Shown here in pieces: positions 17,591 to 26,341 of a stretch of DNA of 64,000 nucleotides. The translations under genes were made by a program, and so were the position numbers. The notes below the pieces were generated by a model. The model ran no database searches. It saw only the letters and a program-made list of their open reading frames with translations, and was not told where the DNA came from. Origin of the DNA: Pirellula staleyi DSM 6068. GTDB taxonomy: Bacteria > Planctomycetota > Planctomycetia > Pirellulales > Pirellulaceae. The stretch covers positions 1 through 64,000 of the forward strand of contig CAMCMB010000025.1 of assembly GCA_945875845.1 (NCBI GenBank), written 5' to 3'. The stretch's first letter is position 1. Every line of letters starts with the position of its first letter.

Positions 17591-20164
17591 ATGACAACCA
17601 TTCCTCTCAGACCCCTTGTCATTCTTGCGTTTTTGTTTGGCATACCGGAACAACTAAGCGCCGAGTCACCGGTTCCCGACAAGATCCTGTTCAATCGTGA
17701 TGTCAGACCCATCCTTTCCGACAATTGCTTTTTTTGTCACGGCCCAGACTCAAATCAGCGGCAAGCGGACCTGCGACTCGACGTCCGCGAGGAAGCGTTG
17801 AAGAGCGGCGCATTGGATGCAGTCCAACCGGACGCGATCGGTGTGGTCGCGAGAATTTTTTCCGACAAAGCGGATGTTCAAATGCCGCCGCCAGATTCGC
17901 ACAAGAAACTCTCGGCACGACAAAAAGAGATCTTGAAGCGTTGGATCGAACAGGGCGCTGTGTATCAGCAGCACTGGTCCTACGAGAAACCTCACAAGGC
18001 AGAAATCCCCGCTGGGCAGAATGGCGTTGATGCGATTGTTCACAACCGCTTGTCCGAGGTAGGATTGATGCATGCACCGCAAGCAGATCGGCGAACGCTG
18101 ATCCGCCGTCTTTATTCGGACCTGCTTGGCTTGCCCCCAACTGCCTCCGAAGTCGACACTTTCTTGCGTGAATGCAGCGACGCGAATGGCGAGTTGTCCG
18201 CGATCAAGGCAGACGCAGCCTACCTGGCATTGGTCGATCGCGTTTTGAAGAACCCGCATTTTGGCGAACGCATGGCTATCCACTGGTTGGACGTTGTTCG
18301 ATTTGCGGACACGATTGGTTACCATAGCGATAATTCGAGGAACGTATGGCCTTATCGCGATTGGGTCATCAAGAGCTTCAACGACAATAAGCCCTTCGAT
18401 CGCTTCTCCATCGAACAGATCGCCGGTGACTTGCTGCCTGACAAGTCGCAGGAGACGCTCGTCGGTTCGGCCTTCAATCGATTGTTGCTATCGACAGAAG
18501 AAGGTGGAGCACAACCCAAAGATTATGAAGCCAGAATGCTCACGGACCGTGTGCGCGCCATCGGTGCGGCGTGGATGGGGCAGACGACCGGATGCGCTCA
18601 GTGCCATGATCACAAATTCGATCCAATCAAGGCTCGCGACTTCTATGCGTTGGGTGCATTCTTTGCCGATATCGAAGAGCCTATTATCGGGCGGCGCGAA
18701 GATGGAATGGTCGTGGCTACCGCAGACCAACAAACTCAACTCGCCAAATTGGATACTGCCTTGACCGATGCCAAGACCAAGCGGGATGCGATACTTCCGT
18801 TGATGGATGTTGCTCAGCAGCAATGGGAATCGGATCTCGTTGCCTATCACATTATCTTGCCCGAATTGGCAGCCGATTCAAAAGCATCCGATCCGGACAA
18901 AAAAACGGCAACGCAAGTCGTTGAGATCGCCAAAAAGAAAGTCGCAGATCGCAAACCGAACGAGAAGACCATTGTCCAAAATTACTTTCGCAACAAAGTC
19001 ACGAAACTCTATCAGTCCGAACGCGATGCGTTCGCAGTTGCGGAAAGGGAAAGACAAGCTTACTACGCTCAGTTGCCGAAATGCATTGTTAGCAATAGCA
19101 GTCCCAATAAGCGAACCGTGAGGATTCTGCCTCGCGGGAATTGGATGGATGAGAGCGGCGAAATCGTCAAGCCTGGGTTGCCGAGTTACTTGCCGGGTCC
19201 CAAAGTGGAAGGACGCGAATTGACGCGATTGGATCTCGCCCAGTGGCTCGTCTCGCGAGACAATCCTCTTACAGCACGAACCGTCATGAATCGGTTGTGG
19301 AAACAGTGTTTTGGAATGGGGCTCAGCAAAGTCCTCGACGATCTGGGCGCACAAGGTGAGATGCCTCCTAACTTGGTATTGCTCGATTGGTTGGCGTGCG
19401 AGTTCATGGACTCCGGCTGGGACTTTAAGCATATGGTTCGAACGATCGTCACGAGCGAAACCTATCGTCGAGCGTCAACCGCTAGCGCGGACCAACTGGC
19501 CGCAGACCCATACAATCGCGAGCATGCTAGGCAAAGCGCCTTTCGAATCGATGCGGAATTGGTCAGGGACTATGCGCTCGCCATCTCGGGCTTGCTCGCG
19601 TCCGACATAGGCGGACCTAGCGTCAAGCCTTATCAGCCAGACGGTTATTGGGAGAACCTGAACTTTCCAACGCGTGATTACCCGGCAGACAAGGGCACGA
19701 GCCAATATCGACGCGGACTTTATACTTGGTGGCAGCGCAGCTTCCCGCACCCAAGCCTGCTCGCTTTCGATGCACCGAGTCGAGAGGAAACCTGTTCCGA
19801 ACGCAATCGTTCCAACATCCCTCAGCAAGCCCTAGTCTTATTGAACGATCCAACTTATGTCGAAGCGGCCCGAGTCTTTGCAGCACGCATTTTGAGCGAG
19901 CGGCCCGGCACCTCTGAGGAGAGAATCGAGTGGGCGTGGCAGCAAGCTCTCCAGCGAGCGCCTCGCGATGAGGAATTGAAGACCATGCTTGGGCTGCTGG
20001 ATAAACACTTGGAGGTATACCGAAAGGATGCGAAGTCGGCGGAGGATCTGCTCAAGATCGGCTTTACGCCATCGCCCGAGTCGCTGGACAAAGTAGAACT
20101 GGCTGCTTGGACTCATATCGCTCGCGTCCTCCTCAACCTACACGAATCGATTACGAGAACGTAA
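17591..20164 (+). CDS. PSCyt1-DUF1549-DUF1553 planctomycete cytochrome c-type protein
   Basis: The layout is a signal peptide, a PSCyt1 domain with one haem-binding motif (DNCFFCHGPDSNQRQADLRL, residues 42-61), DUF1549 (about 120-340) and DUF1553 (about 540-800). A lysine/alanine-rich helical linker lies between the two DUFs. Landmarks include WLDVVRFADTIGYHSD and QTTGCAQCHDHKFDPI in DUF1549, and TARTVMNRLWKQCFGMGL and ERNRSNIPQQALVLLNDPTY in DUF1553. At 857 residues it has ordinary size. These proteins are abundant in planctomycetes and almost always sit next to a DUF1501 gene. A role in periplasmic redox-dependent degradation of complex polysaccharides has been suggested. The stop overlaps the next start as TAATG. 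Confidence 0.93.
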   Translation: MTTIPLRPLVILAFLFGIPEQLSAESPVPDKILFNRDVRPILSDNCFFCHGPDSNQRQADLRLDVREEALKSGALDAVQPDAIGVVARIFSDKADVQMPPPDSHKKLSARQKEILKRWIEQGAVYQQHWSYEKPHKAEIPAGQNGVDAIVHNRLSEVGLMHAPQADRRTLIRRLYSDLLGLPPTASEVDTFLRECSDANGELSAIKADAAYLALVDRVLKNPHFGERMAIHWLDVVRFADTIGYHSDNSRNVWPYRDWVIKSFNDNKPFDRFSIEQIAGDLLPDKSQETLVGSAFNRLLLSTEEGGAQPKDYEARMLTDRVRAIGAAWMGQTTGCAQCHDHKFDPIKARDFYALGAFFADIEEPIIGRREDGMVVATADQQTQLAKLDTALTDAKTKRDAILPLMDVAQQQWESDLVAYHIILPELAADSKASDPDKKTATQVVEIAKKKVADRKPNEKTIVQNYFRNKVTKLYQSERDAFAVAERERQAYYAQLPKCIVSNSSPNKRTVRILPRGNWMDESGEIVKPGLPSYLPGPKVEGRELTRLDLAQWLVSRDNPLTARTVMNRLWKQCFGMGLSKVLDDLGAQGEMPPNLVLLDWLACEFMDSGWDFKHMVRTIVTSETYRRASTASADQLAADPYNREHARQSAFRIDAELVRDYALAISGLLASDIGGPSVKPYQPDGYWENLNFPTRDYPADKGTSQYRRGLYTWWQRSFPHPSLLAFDAPSREETCSERNRSNIPQQALVLLNDPTYVEAARVFAARILSERPGTSEERIEWAWQQALQRAPRDEELKTMLGLLDKHLEVYRKDAKSAEDLLKIGFTPSPESLDKVELAAWTHIARVLLNLHESITRT

Positions 20165-21606
20165 TGGTCATTTCGTTGAGCGCAACCGTCGAAAACAGGG
20201 ATGAGAATCGTCGCAGGTTCTTGGGGCGAAGCTCACAGGGGCTTGGTGCGCTGGCACTTGCCGCCCTGTTGCAACCGTCGGTGCTGAAGGGTGCGGATGT
20301 TTCTGGACAACAGGCTGAGGGATCGTTACCACAAAAAGCCAAGCGTGTGATTTGGCTCTCGATGGCGGGTGGTCCTTCGCAATTCGAGACCTTTGACTAT
20401 AAGCCAAAGCTTGCGGCGATGAGCGGCCAGCCGATGCCGGAAAGTCTTACCAAAGGGCAACAACTTGCGCAGCTCCAAGGGCAACAGCTCCTATGCCTGG
20501 GTCCTCAGTTTCCATTTTCAAGATTCGGAACGTGCCAAACTGAAATCAGCACTCTGTTTCCTCACATTGGATCCGTGGCCGACGACATTTGCTTGATCCG
20601 ATCGATGACGACCGATGCCATCAATCATGATCCAGCCCACATGTTCATGAATACTGGATCGCAGATCGCAGGCCGGCCCAGCATGGGTTCGTGGGTTACC
20701 TACGGTCTAGGCAGCGTCGCCGAGAATCTTCCCGGATTTGTTGTGCTTGTTTCGACTGGCAAGGGCCGATCACCACAGCCGATCGCGGCCCGCCAATGGA
20801 GCAGCGGATTCTTGCCAAGTCGACATCAAGGCGTGCAGCTTCGAAGTCATGGGGATTCAGTCCTTTATCTCGGCAACCCGAGCGGTATCACTCGCGACCA
20901 ACAAGACCTCGACGTGCGTGCCATTAACGAGCTCAATCGTTTTCAGGACTCGCAAGAGTACGACCCTGAGATTGCAACTCGAATTGCACAGTACGAAATG
21001 GCGTTTCAGATGCAAGCAAGTGTTCCAGAGCTCATGGACATTCGCAACGAATCGAGAGATACGCTGGAACTCTACGGTTGCCAAGCGGGGGATGGTTCGT
21101 TCGCCAGCAATTGTTTGCTCGCTCGACGACTTGCTGAACGCGGAGTTCGATTTATCCAACTCTATCACCGCGATTGGGACCATCATAGCTTGCTGAAACA
21201 AGAACTCCCGTTGCGTGCAGCCGAAGTGGACCGCGCATGCGCAGGGCTGATCCAAGATCTAAAAAACAAGGGGATGTTTGAGGAAACGCTGATCGTTTGG
21301 ACAGGCGAGTTTGGGCGAACACCCATGTCGCAAGGGGACAAAGGCCCCATCGGTCGCGATCACCATAACAAATCCATGTCCATGTGGTTAGCCGGCGCGG
21401 GAGTCCGGGGGGGCCAAGTGTACGGAGCAACGGACGAACTCGGTTATGCAGCCGTCGAGAATGTTTGCACCGTACATGATCTTCATGCGACAATGCTCCA
21501 TCAACTCGGTATTCAACACGATTCGTTTAGTGTGAAGTTTCAAGGCCTTGATGCAAAGCTCACCGGCGTCGAACACGCAAATGTGCTGCATGATATTCTT
21601 GTTTAG
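20164..21606 (+). CDS. DUF1501 protein with Tat signal, copy 1
   Basis: The protein belongs to the DUF1501 family, in the alkaline phosphatase/sulfatase-like superfamily. It has a twin-arginine leader (NRRRFLGRSSQGLGALALAA) and the family blocks KRVIWLSMAGGPSQFETFDY, SMTTDAINHDPAHMFMNTGS, LYHRDWDHH and VWTGEFGRTPM. The start at 20164 is favoured over 20107 because it forms a TAATG overlap with the preceding stop and places the Tat motif about 16 residues in. Length is then 480. It should act in the periplasm with the PSCyt1 protein. The chemistry of the family is not established. Confidence 0.93.
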   Translation: MVISLSATVENRDENRRRFLGRSSQGLGALALAALLQPSVLKGADVSGQQAEGSLPQKAKRVIWLSMAGGPSQFETFDYKPKLAAMSGQPMPESLTKGQQLAQLQGQQLLCLGPQFPFSRFGTCQTEISTLFPHIGSVADDICLIRSMTTDAINHDPAHMFMNTGSQIAGRPSMGSWVTYGLGSVAENLPGFVVLVSTGKGRSPQPIAARQWSSGFLPSRHQGVQLRSHGDSVLYLGNPSGITRDQQDLDVRAINELNRFQDSQEYDPEIATRIAQYEMAFQMQASVPELMDIRNESRDTLELYGCQAGDGSFASNCLLARRLAERGVRFIQLYHRDWDHHSLLKQELPLRAAEVDRACAGLIQDLKNKGMFEETLIVWTGEFGRTPMSQGDKGPIGRDHHNKSMSMWLAGAGVRGGQVYGATDELGYAAVENVCTVHDLHATMLHQLGIQHDSFSVKFQGLDAKLTGVEHANVLHDILV

Positions 21607-21630
21607 TCGAACCCCTTTTGGATTTCCAAG

Positions 21631-23049
21631 ATGAATAACGTTCCTTTATCAAATCAAAGTCGCAGATCGTTTCTCGGCCAAACTTCGCAAGGAGTTGGAG
21701 CGGTAGCCCTTGCAACGATGCTGAATTCGGCGAGTGTCCAAGCTGACCCGGTTCGCGGCGTTCTGGCAACTTTGCCATTGCCTCAGCGGGCCAAACGCGT
21801 CATTTGGTTGTCGATGGCAGGTGGGCCATCGCAGTTGGAAACGTTTGATCCAAAGCCCAAGCTTGCCGAGATGCATGGCCAACCTATGCCCGAGAGCTTC
21901 ACGAAAGGGCAACAGCTTGCCCAGCTTCAAGGTCAAAAGCTGAACTGTTTTGGGCCTCAGCATCCGTTTGCCAAGTTTGGTCAGAACCAAGTCGAAATCT
22001 GTTCGTTGTTTCCTCAGATTGGGTCGGTCATCGATGACATTTGCTTGATTCGATCGATGACAACCGAAGCCATCAACCATGACCCAGCCCATATGTTTAT
22101 GAACACCGGTTCTCAGATTGCCGGACGACCGAGTATGGGAGCTTGGGTGACTTATGGGCTAGGGAGCGAATCGACAGACCTGCCGGGTTTCGTTGTCCTT
22201 ACTTCGTTGGGCAAGGGTGGGCAGAACCAACCCATTGCCGCGAGACAATGGAACAGTGGATTTTTGCCGACGCGATATCAAGGTGTCCAACTGCGAGGCA
22301 AAGGGGATTCAGTGCTGTATCTCAACAACCCGCCCGGCATTAGTCGCGATCAGCAGGGAAGCGACGTAGCCGCCATCAATGCGTTGAACGTTCAACAACA
22401 GGCGATGCAGGATGACCCTGAGATAGCGACGAGAATTGCTCAATACGAAATGGCTTTCCGCATGCAAGCGAGCGTCCCGGAACTGATGGACATCCGCGGA
22501 GAGGGCCCTTCGACATTGGAGCTGTACGGATGCCAACCAGGGGACGGTTCATTTGCAGCCAACTGCCTACTGGCTCGCCGTTTAGCCGAACGAGGCGTTC
22601 GCTTTATTCAACTGTATCACAAGGATTGGGACCATCACGGGGGTGTGAAAGAGGGCGTGGCGCTCAAGGCACAAGAAATTGATCGAGCCTGCATGGCGCT
22701 CATCACCGACTTAAAGCAACGCGGCATGTTCCATGACACGCTGATTGTCTGGGCAGGCGAGTTTGGCCGCACTCCAATGTCCCAGGGTGGCAATGGGCGT
22801 GATCATCACAACAAGGCCATGACGGTATGGCTGGCTGGTGCGGGCATTCGCGGTGGCATCGTTCATGGAGCCACGGATGAACTGGGGTATGCGGCCGTCG
22901 AAAACGGTTGCACGGTTCATGACTTGCATGCCACCATGATGCATCAACTAGGGATTGAGCACGATTCGTTCAGTGTCAAATTTCAGGGGCTGGACGCCAA
23001 GCTGACCGGCGTAGAGGGCGCCAACGTGATTCGCGAAATATTGACCTGA
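21631..23049 (+). CDS. DUF1501 protein with Tat signal, copy 2
   Basis: This 472-residue protein is a close paralogue of the preceding gene throughout, including the same metal-site-like blocks (SMTTEAINHDPAHMFMNTGS, LYHKDWDHH, GRDHHNKAM) and a Tat leader (SRRSFLGQTSQGVGAVALAT). It begins 24 bases after copy 1, so the three genes form one transcription unit. The two copies differ most just after the leader and in the TWSG/WSSG loop region, which may reflect different substrates. A microsatellite starts at its stop codon. Confidence 0.93.
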   Translation: MNNVPLSNQSRRSFLGQTSQGVGAVALATMLNSASVQADPVRGVLATLPLPQRAKRVIWLSMAGGPSQLETFDPKPKLAEMHGQPMPESFTKGQQLAQLQGQKLNCFGPQHPFAKFGQNQVEICSLFPQIGSVIDDICLIRSMTTEAINHDPAHMFMNTGSQIAGRPSMGAWVTYGLGSESTDLPGFVVLTSLGKGGQNQPIAARQWNSGFLPTRYQGVQLRGKGDSVLYLNNPPGISRDQQGSDVAAINALNVQQQAMQDDPEIATRIAQYEMAFRMQASVPELMDIRGEGPSTLELYGCQPGDGSFAANCLLARRLAERGVRFIQLYHKDWDHHGGVKEGVALKAQEIDRACMALITDLKQRGMFHDTLIVWAGEFGRTPMSQGGNGRDHHNKAMTVWLAGAGIRGGIVHGATDELGYAAVENGCTVHDLHATMMHQLGIEHDSFSVKFQGLDAKLTGVEGANVIREILT

Positions 23050-23050
23050 T

Positions 23051-23171
23051 AGCGATTAGCGATTAGCGATTAGCGATTAGCGATTAGCGATTAGCGATTA
23101 GCGATTAGCGATTAGCGATTAGCGATTTGAAATTTGAAATTTGGTTTGGTTTGGTTTGGTTTGGTTTGGTT
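23051..23171. repeat. compound microsatellite: 7-bp, 7-bp and 5-bp units
   Basis: Eleven exact AGCGATT units (23051-23127) run into two TGAAATT units (23128-23141) and six TGGTT units (23142-23171), with no interruption. The array starts two bases after the DUF1501 stop. Such arrays vary in length by slippage; here it lies in untranslated DNA about 320 bases upstream of the DUF1559 start. Confidence 0.97.
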
Positions 23172-23174
23172 TTT

Positions 23175-23295
23175 GCATTTCGCCCCGAATGGGGCAGCAA
23201 CACCTTAGCCCAGGGCAGAGCGAAGCGCCGCCCTGGGTAAATGTCCGCCAACGCAACTTCGCCCTGAAGGGGCAAAACTCGCCGGCGTTACATTT
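23175..23295. repeat. inverted-repeat cluster (CAGGGC / CGCCCTGAAGGGGC type)
   Basis: There are three nested hairpins: CGCCCCGAATGGGGC, TTAGCCCAGGGC pairing with GCCCTGGGTAA across a GAAGC-like loop, and CGCCCTGAAGGGGC. They occupy the untranslated space before the DUF1559 gene and may act as a terminator region for the DUF1501 operon, though no T-run follows. Confidence 0.65.
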
Positions 23296-23489
23296 TCTGG
23301 GAATTGAAAATCCATTAGCCATTGCAATGACCTTACAAGGTCCCCCCCACTGGATAAATTCAACAAAAAATATCGGGAAAAATGTCTTGGGGGGTTTTTT
23401 TTCACCTAGGAGACCTGCTAAGTTGGACGTCTGTGCATCCAAAGCACGTAGGATTTGTTCCTTCCATTTTTCCAAGGGTTGGTGTTGCA

Positions 23490-24551
23490 ATGAAAAGAAA
23501 ATTGAAATGCTCGGCGTTTACGCTTGTTGAATTGCTTGTGGTTATTGCCATCATTGGCATCTTAGTCGGACTCCTGCTCCCGGCCGTGCAGGCGGCCCGC
23601 GAGGCGGCTCGTCGAATGCAGTGTGGAAATAACATCCATAACATTGCACTAGCGATCGCGAACTATGAAAGCACATACAAACGATTGCCGGCGGGTGTCA
23701 CTGGCTGGAGACCAACGAACACGGGTGCGGATCGAAGTTCAGGTGGGACCGGCGAAGCAAACGGCCAGTTTTTCAATGGCATGTGGAGTTGGTCAGCCGC
23801 CATACTACCGTTTATGGAGGCAAGCAACATTTACCAACAGATCGACTTTTTGCAGCGACCCTACTGCGCGGAGCGGGCAGATGCATGGTTCATGGACAGA
23901 GGGCCCGACGCAACTGCCTTGTCGAATTTCCCCAGTAACGTATTGGCCTGCAAATCCATGCCTCCATCTTTTGCTTGCCCAAGCACTCCACAGAGCTACG
24001 GTATCGGAATGTACAAAGACTATGCTTTGAATGCTGGGCAAGGGCCCAACGCTGCCGGTGACCCGGTACCCTATAATGGCGGTTCGCGAATTTCGTCGTG
24101 TTGCCCTGAGCGAGCATTAACCGCCAACGGTATTGCGCACAAGCAAAGTTATCTTCGCATGGCTGCCGTCACCGATGGAACGTCGAATACATTTATGATT
24201 CTGGAGCAGGCGTCGGTCATTCCAAAGTTTCCTTTTCCAGTCAACCCATTTATGTGGACGAGTCACCAGTCGCAAGGCTTGGCAATGAGTAATCAAGGAA
24301 CACAACTCTATCCACCGAACATGGATCCCGTTCTGCAAGTGTCGAGAATCGGAAGCACGATTTACCCGATTCAACCAGCTCCTGCTGGTTTCGGGCTGAC
24401 GGGGCGTAATTCGAGAAGCTACCACACGGGTGGAATTCAGACTGCCAATGTGGACTGCAGCGTTCGATTCATTTCGGATTCGATTTCGATGGCGCCGTGG
24501 CGTTATGCGTTCACTCGCGATGGCGGCGAAGTTAACCAAATCGAAAACTGA
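23490..24551 (+). CDS. DUF1559 pseudopilin-like protein
   Basis: The N-terminus is a class III (type IV pilin-like) signal: KCSAFTLVELLVVIAIIGIL, with the expected phenylalanine and the glutamate at position +5. LLLPAVQAAREAARRMQC follows, and the DUF1559 domain ends in the family's C-terminal HTGG...SVRFISDSI...RDGGEVN pattern. Length is 353 residues. The family is greatly expanded in planctomycetes and is thought to form or decorate pilus-like assemblies at the cell surface. The ORF track start at 23382 adds 36 unrelated residues. I prefer the ATG at 23490, which has an AAGGG 11 bases upstream and puts the cleavage site eight residues in. Confidence 0.93.
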   Translation: MKRKLKCSAFTLVELLVVIAIIGILVGLLLPAVQAAREAARRMQCGNNIHNIALAIANYESTYKRLPAGVTGWRPTNTGADRSSGGTGEANGQFFNGMWSWSAAILPFMEASNIYQQIDFLQRPYCAERADAWFMDRGPDATALSNFPSNVLACKSMPPSFACPSTPQSYGIGMYKDYALNAGQGPNAAGDPVPYNGGSRISSCCPERALTANGIAHKQSYLRMAAVTDGTSNTFMILEQASVIPKFPFPVNPFMWTSHQSQGLAMSNQGTQLYPPNMDPVLQVSRIGSTIYPIQPAPAGFGLTGRNSRSYHTGGIQTANVDCSVRFISDSISMAPWRYAFTRDGGEVNQIEN

Positions 24552-24576
24552 TAGAAATTCGTTCATGGTTTCAAGG

Positions 24577-24607
24577 CGCGTCGAGATATTCGACGCGTCT
24601 CTTTTTT
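24577..24607 (+). terminator. rho-independent terminator after DUF1559 gene
   Basis: An eight-base perfect stem (CGCGTCGA / TCGACGCG) with a GATAT loop is followed by TCTCTTTTTTC. It lies 25 bases after the DUF1559 stop and 26 bases before the lipoprotein start, so it could end most transcripts and leave a lower level of the second gene. Confidence 0.8.
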
Positions 24608-24632
24608 CATCCATATCGCTTTGGAAAGACTT

Positions 24633-25031
24633 ATGATCAAACAAGCATTTGTTCCGACGATCGTATTAACGTTGCTTTTGGCAGGTTGCGGCGGAGAAGA
24701 CCTGAAGCAGATTAGGGGTACGGTAACTCACAATGGCAAGCCCGTTGCAAACCTCTATCTCACGTTCATGCCTGCCGATCCGAAAACGCAACCAGCGAGT
24801 TCCAGTTCGACAGACGCAAATGGAAAGTTCGAACTCAAGATAGGTTCCAAAGGTGGTGTCGTGCCTGGTAAATATACAGTGACTGCATCGGATCCCGCTG
24901 CCATGATGGGTGGTAAATCAAGCGATGATCCAGACTACGCGGTCGTCTGCAAAAAGTACGCTCAAGGGACATCGACGTATACGATGGACGTCGAGAAAAG
25001 CATCAGCAACTTGGAACTGAAACTAGACTGA
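24633..25031 (+). CDS. small lipoprotein, transthyretin/carboxypeptidase-regulatory-like fold
   Basis: A lipoprotein signal (IVLTLLLAGCGG) is followed by a beta-sandwich domain of about 105 residues: QIRGTVTHNGKPVANLYLTF, TDANGKFELKIGSKGGVVPG, KYTVTASDP. This resembles the carboxypeptidase regulatory-like family. Such small lipoproteins regularly follow DUF1559 genes in planctomycetes. The start at 24633 (MIKQAF) has a GGAAAG four bases upstream; the TTG at 24621 in the ORF track is not needed. It probably sits at the membrane as a partner of the DUF1559 protein, but this is inferred from gene order. Confidence 0.85.
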   Translation: MIKQAFVPTIVLTLLLAGCGGEDLKQIRGTVTHNGKPVANLYLTFMPADPKTQPASSSSTDANGKFELKIGSKGGVVPGKYTVTASDPAAMMGGKSSDDPDYAVVCKKYAQGTSTYTMDVEKSISNLELKLD

Positions 25032-25397
25032 GGCAGTAAATTGGCTAGGGACATCTGGGAGCGGGCATGGCAACATTTATTGGCATTGTCTTCGGTGCTT
25101 GGTTTGTTTGGACGAGGAGGCTCGGAACCCTGGTCGTCGCCCACACGACCTACAATTTTCTCCTCAGTCTCGTTTGGTAAAAAGGACACGAGATCTCGAG
25201 TGGACGTATCTATCGGTAACAAAATTGGGGAGGTTTTTGCTAGCCGCCCCTCCATTAGGTCCCTAAATCCGATGAATGATGCTTGATTTGCGAGGTTCAG
25301 CCGAAAAATCTCTAGACAAAACAGGGAATAATGGGCATCATGTGCATCCTTAATTGTCTGGGATTTTAGAAAATCGATTGAGTTCAGGAGTTGTGAA
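25032..25397. other. intergenic region upstream of rpsT
   Basis: Short ORFs on both strands overlap here (81 and 152 codons) but none resembles a protein. The rpsT promoter and leader should be in this space; ACAAAACAGGGAATAATGGGC near 25315 is AT-rich, but I cannot assign a promoter. Confidence 0.5.
25386..25390 (+). promoter_or_regulatory. ribosome binding site for rpsT
   Basis: AGGAG stands seven bases before the GTG at 25398. It supports the non-ATG start and is one of the few strong sites in this window. Confidence 0.75.
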
Positions 25398-25679
25398 GTG
25401 CCAAATATCAAGAGTGCCAAAAAGCGCCATCGTCAGTCCCTCGAGCGCCGAGCACGCAATCGTTCTGCCAAATCGCACCTAAAAACAGCAATCAAGAAGC
25501 TGCGAGAAGCGGTTGAAGGCAAAAATTTCGACGAAGCCAAGACTCAATACGTGGATCTTTGCAAGTTGTTGGACCAGACTGCTTCCAAGAAGATTATCCA
25601 CGTGAATAAGGCATCTCGCGCCAAAAGTCGCTTGAGCAGCTACATCAAAAAAGCCTCCATTGCTGCCACAGCAGCCTAA
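25398..25679 (+). CDS. rpsT: 30S ribosomal protein S20
   Basis: The 93-residue basic protein matches S20 along its length: MPNIKSAKKRHRQSLERRAR at the N-terminus, SHLKTAIKKLREAV in the first long helix, and IIHVNKASRAKSRLSSYIKK near the end. S20 binds 16S rRNA early in 30S assembly. Translation starts at GTG, which is common for this protein and in other bacteria often connected with autogenous control. It is followed 30 bases later by a hypothetical gene on the same strand. Confidence 0.97.
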   Translation: MPNIKSAKKRHRQSLERRARNRSAKSHLKTAIKKLREAVEGKNFDEAKTQYVDLCKLLDQTASKKIIHVNKASRAKSRLSSYIKKASIAATAA

Positions 25680-25709
25680 TGCAAGCCTTTCCAAGTCCAA
25701 TGCGTTGAC

Positions 25710-26180
25710 ATGATCCGCACCGCTCGCTGGGCAAACCTAGGGTTGGGTCATGCCACGAACATCAACGGATTCGCAGATCGAATCCGGGCGTGGCATTACG
25801 GGGAAATAGAAGTCTGTCGAGGGGAGTTGCACGCCATTTATCCACGATGGTGGACCAAGTTTTCGTCGCAGTGGGAAGCGTGGTGGGATTCGTATTTGCG
25901 AAAACCGCCAGAGGACGTTTGTCGTTTTTATTACGCTTTGCCTCGACGTGTACTTGACTATTTGATCGTTGTTTGCGTTCAAGCAGGCCCTAAAACGCAG
26001 TTCAAGACTTTTTTCCGAGGCGTCAGGCTTGTCGATGAGATTGCTGCCATCTGGAGAGTCAAAGCGATCGTTTGTCAGGCTACGAATCCGAGGCTCAACG
26101 AACGTCTGCTAAAGCGACTAGGGTATGTTCGCCACGCTTTTTCGCTTGGCGAAAATCACTACATAAGTCGACTGGCCTGA
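25710..26180 (+). CDS. hypothetical protein, possibly GNAT-like
   Basis: This 156-residue protein is rich in aromatic residues in its first half (RAWHYGEIEVCRGELHAIYP, RWWTKFSSQWEAWWDSYL). The C-terminal part, VCQATNPRLNERLLKRLGYV followed by GENHYISRL, recalls the end of a GNAT acetyltransferase (asparagine, helix, then the LGY/F segment and final strand). The acetyl-CoA loop (Q/RxxGxG/A) is not visible, so the resemblance may be chance or the protein may have lost activity. It lies 30 bases after rpsT and could be co-transcribed with it. Confidence 0.5.
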   Translation: MIRTARWANLGLGHATNINGFADRIRAWHYGEIEVCRGELHAIYPRWWTKFSSQWEAWWDSYLRKPPEDVCRFYYALPRRVLDYLIVVCVQAGPKTQFKTFFRGVRLVDEIAAIWRVKAIVCQATNPRLNERLLKRLGYVRHAFSLGENHYISRLA

Positions 26181-26281
26181 CTCCCAGCGGCTTAACGCTT
26201 GGTTAAACCGGTCGAGCCATCGGCCTGTTTCGCTGATCAGAACGGGAACCATTTTTTCACTTTCACGGCTGGCCTTAAAAC

Positions 26282-26311
26282 GCTTTCATCCCCTGGTGTG
26301 GGGATGAAAGC
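26282..26311 (-). terminator. hairpin terminator after BBP7 gene
   Basis: A perfect 12-base stem (GCTTTCATCCCC / GGGGATGAAAGC) with a six-base loop lies 30 bases beyond the BBP7 stop. On the minus strand it is followed by GTTTTA, a short T-run. It may also stop readthrough from the rpsT side. Confidence 0.7.
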
Positions 26312-26341
26312 AGATGATACTTTGTCGACCGAGGGTTCGTT

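Noticed and set aside
24962-25420. 152-codon minus ORF before rpsT
   Set aside because: It overlaps the end of the lipoprotein gene and the start of rpsT, and its composition is not coding-like. The 81-codon plus ORF at 25041 was rejected for the same reason.
25590-25850. TTATCCACG sequences near rpsT as DnaA boxes
   Set aside because: Two 8-of-9 matches to the DnaA box lie about 240 bases apart inside coding sequence. There is no cluster or AT-rich unwinding region, so this is not evidence for an origin.
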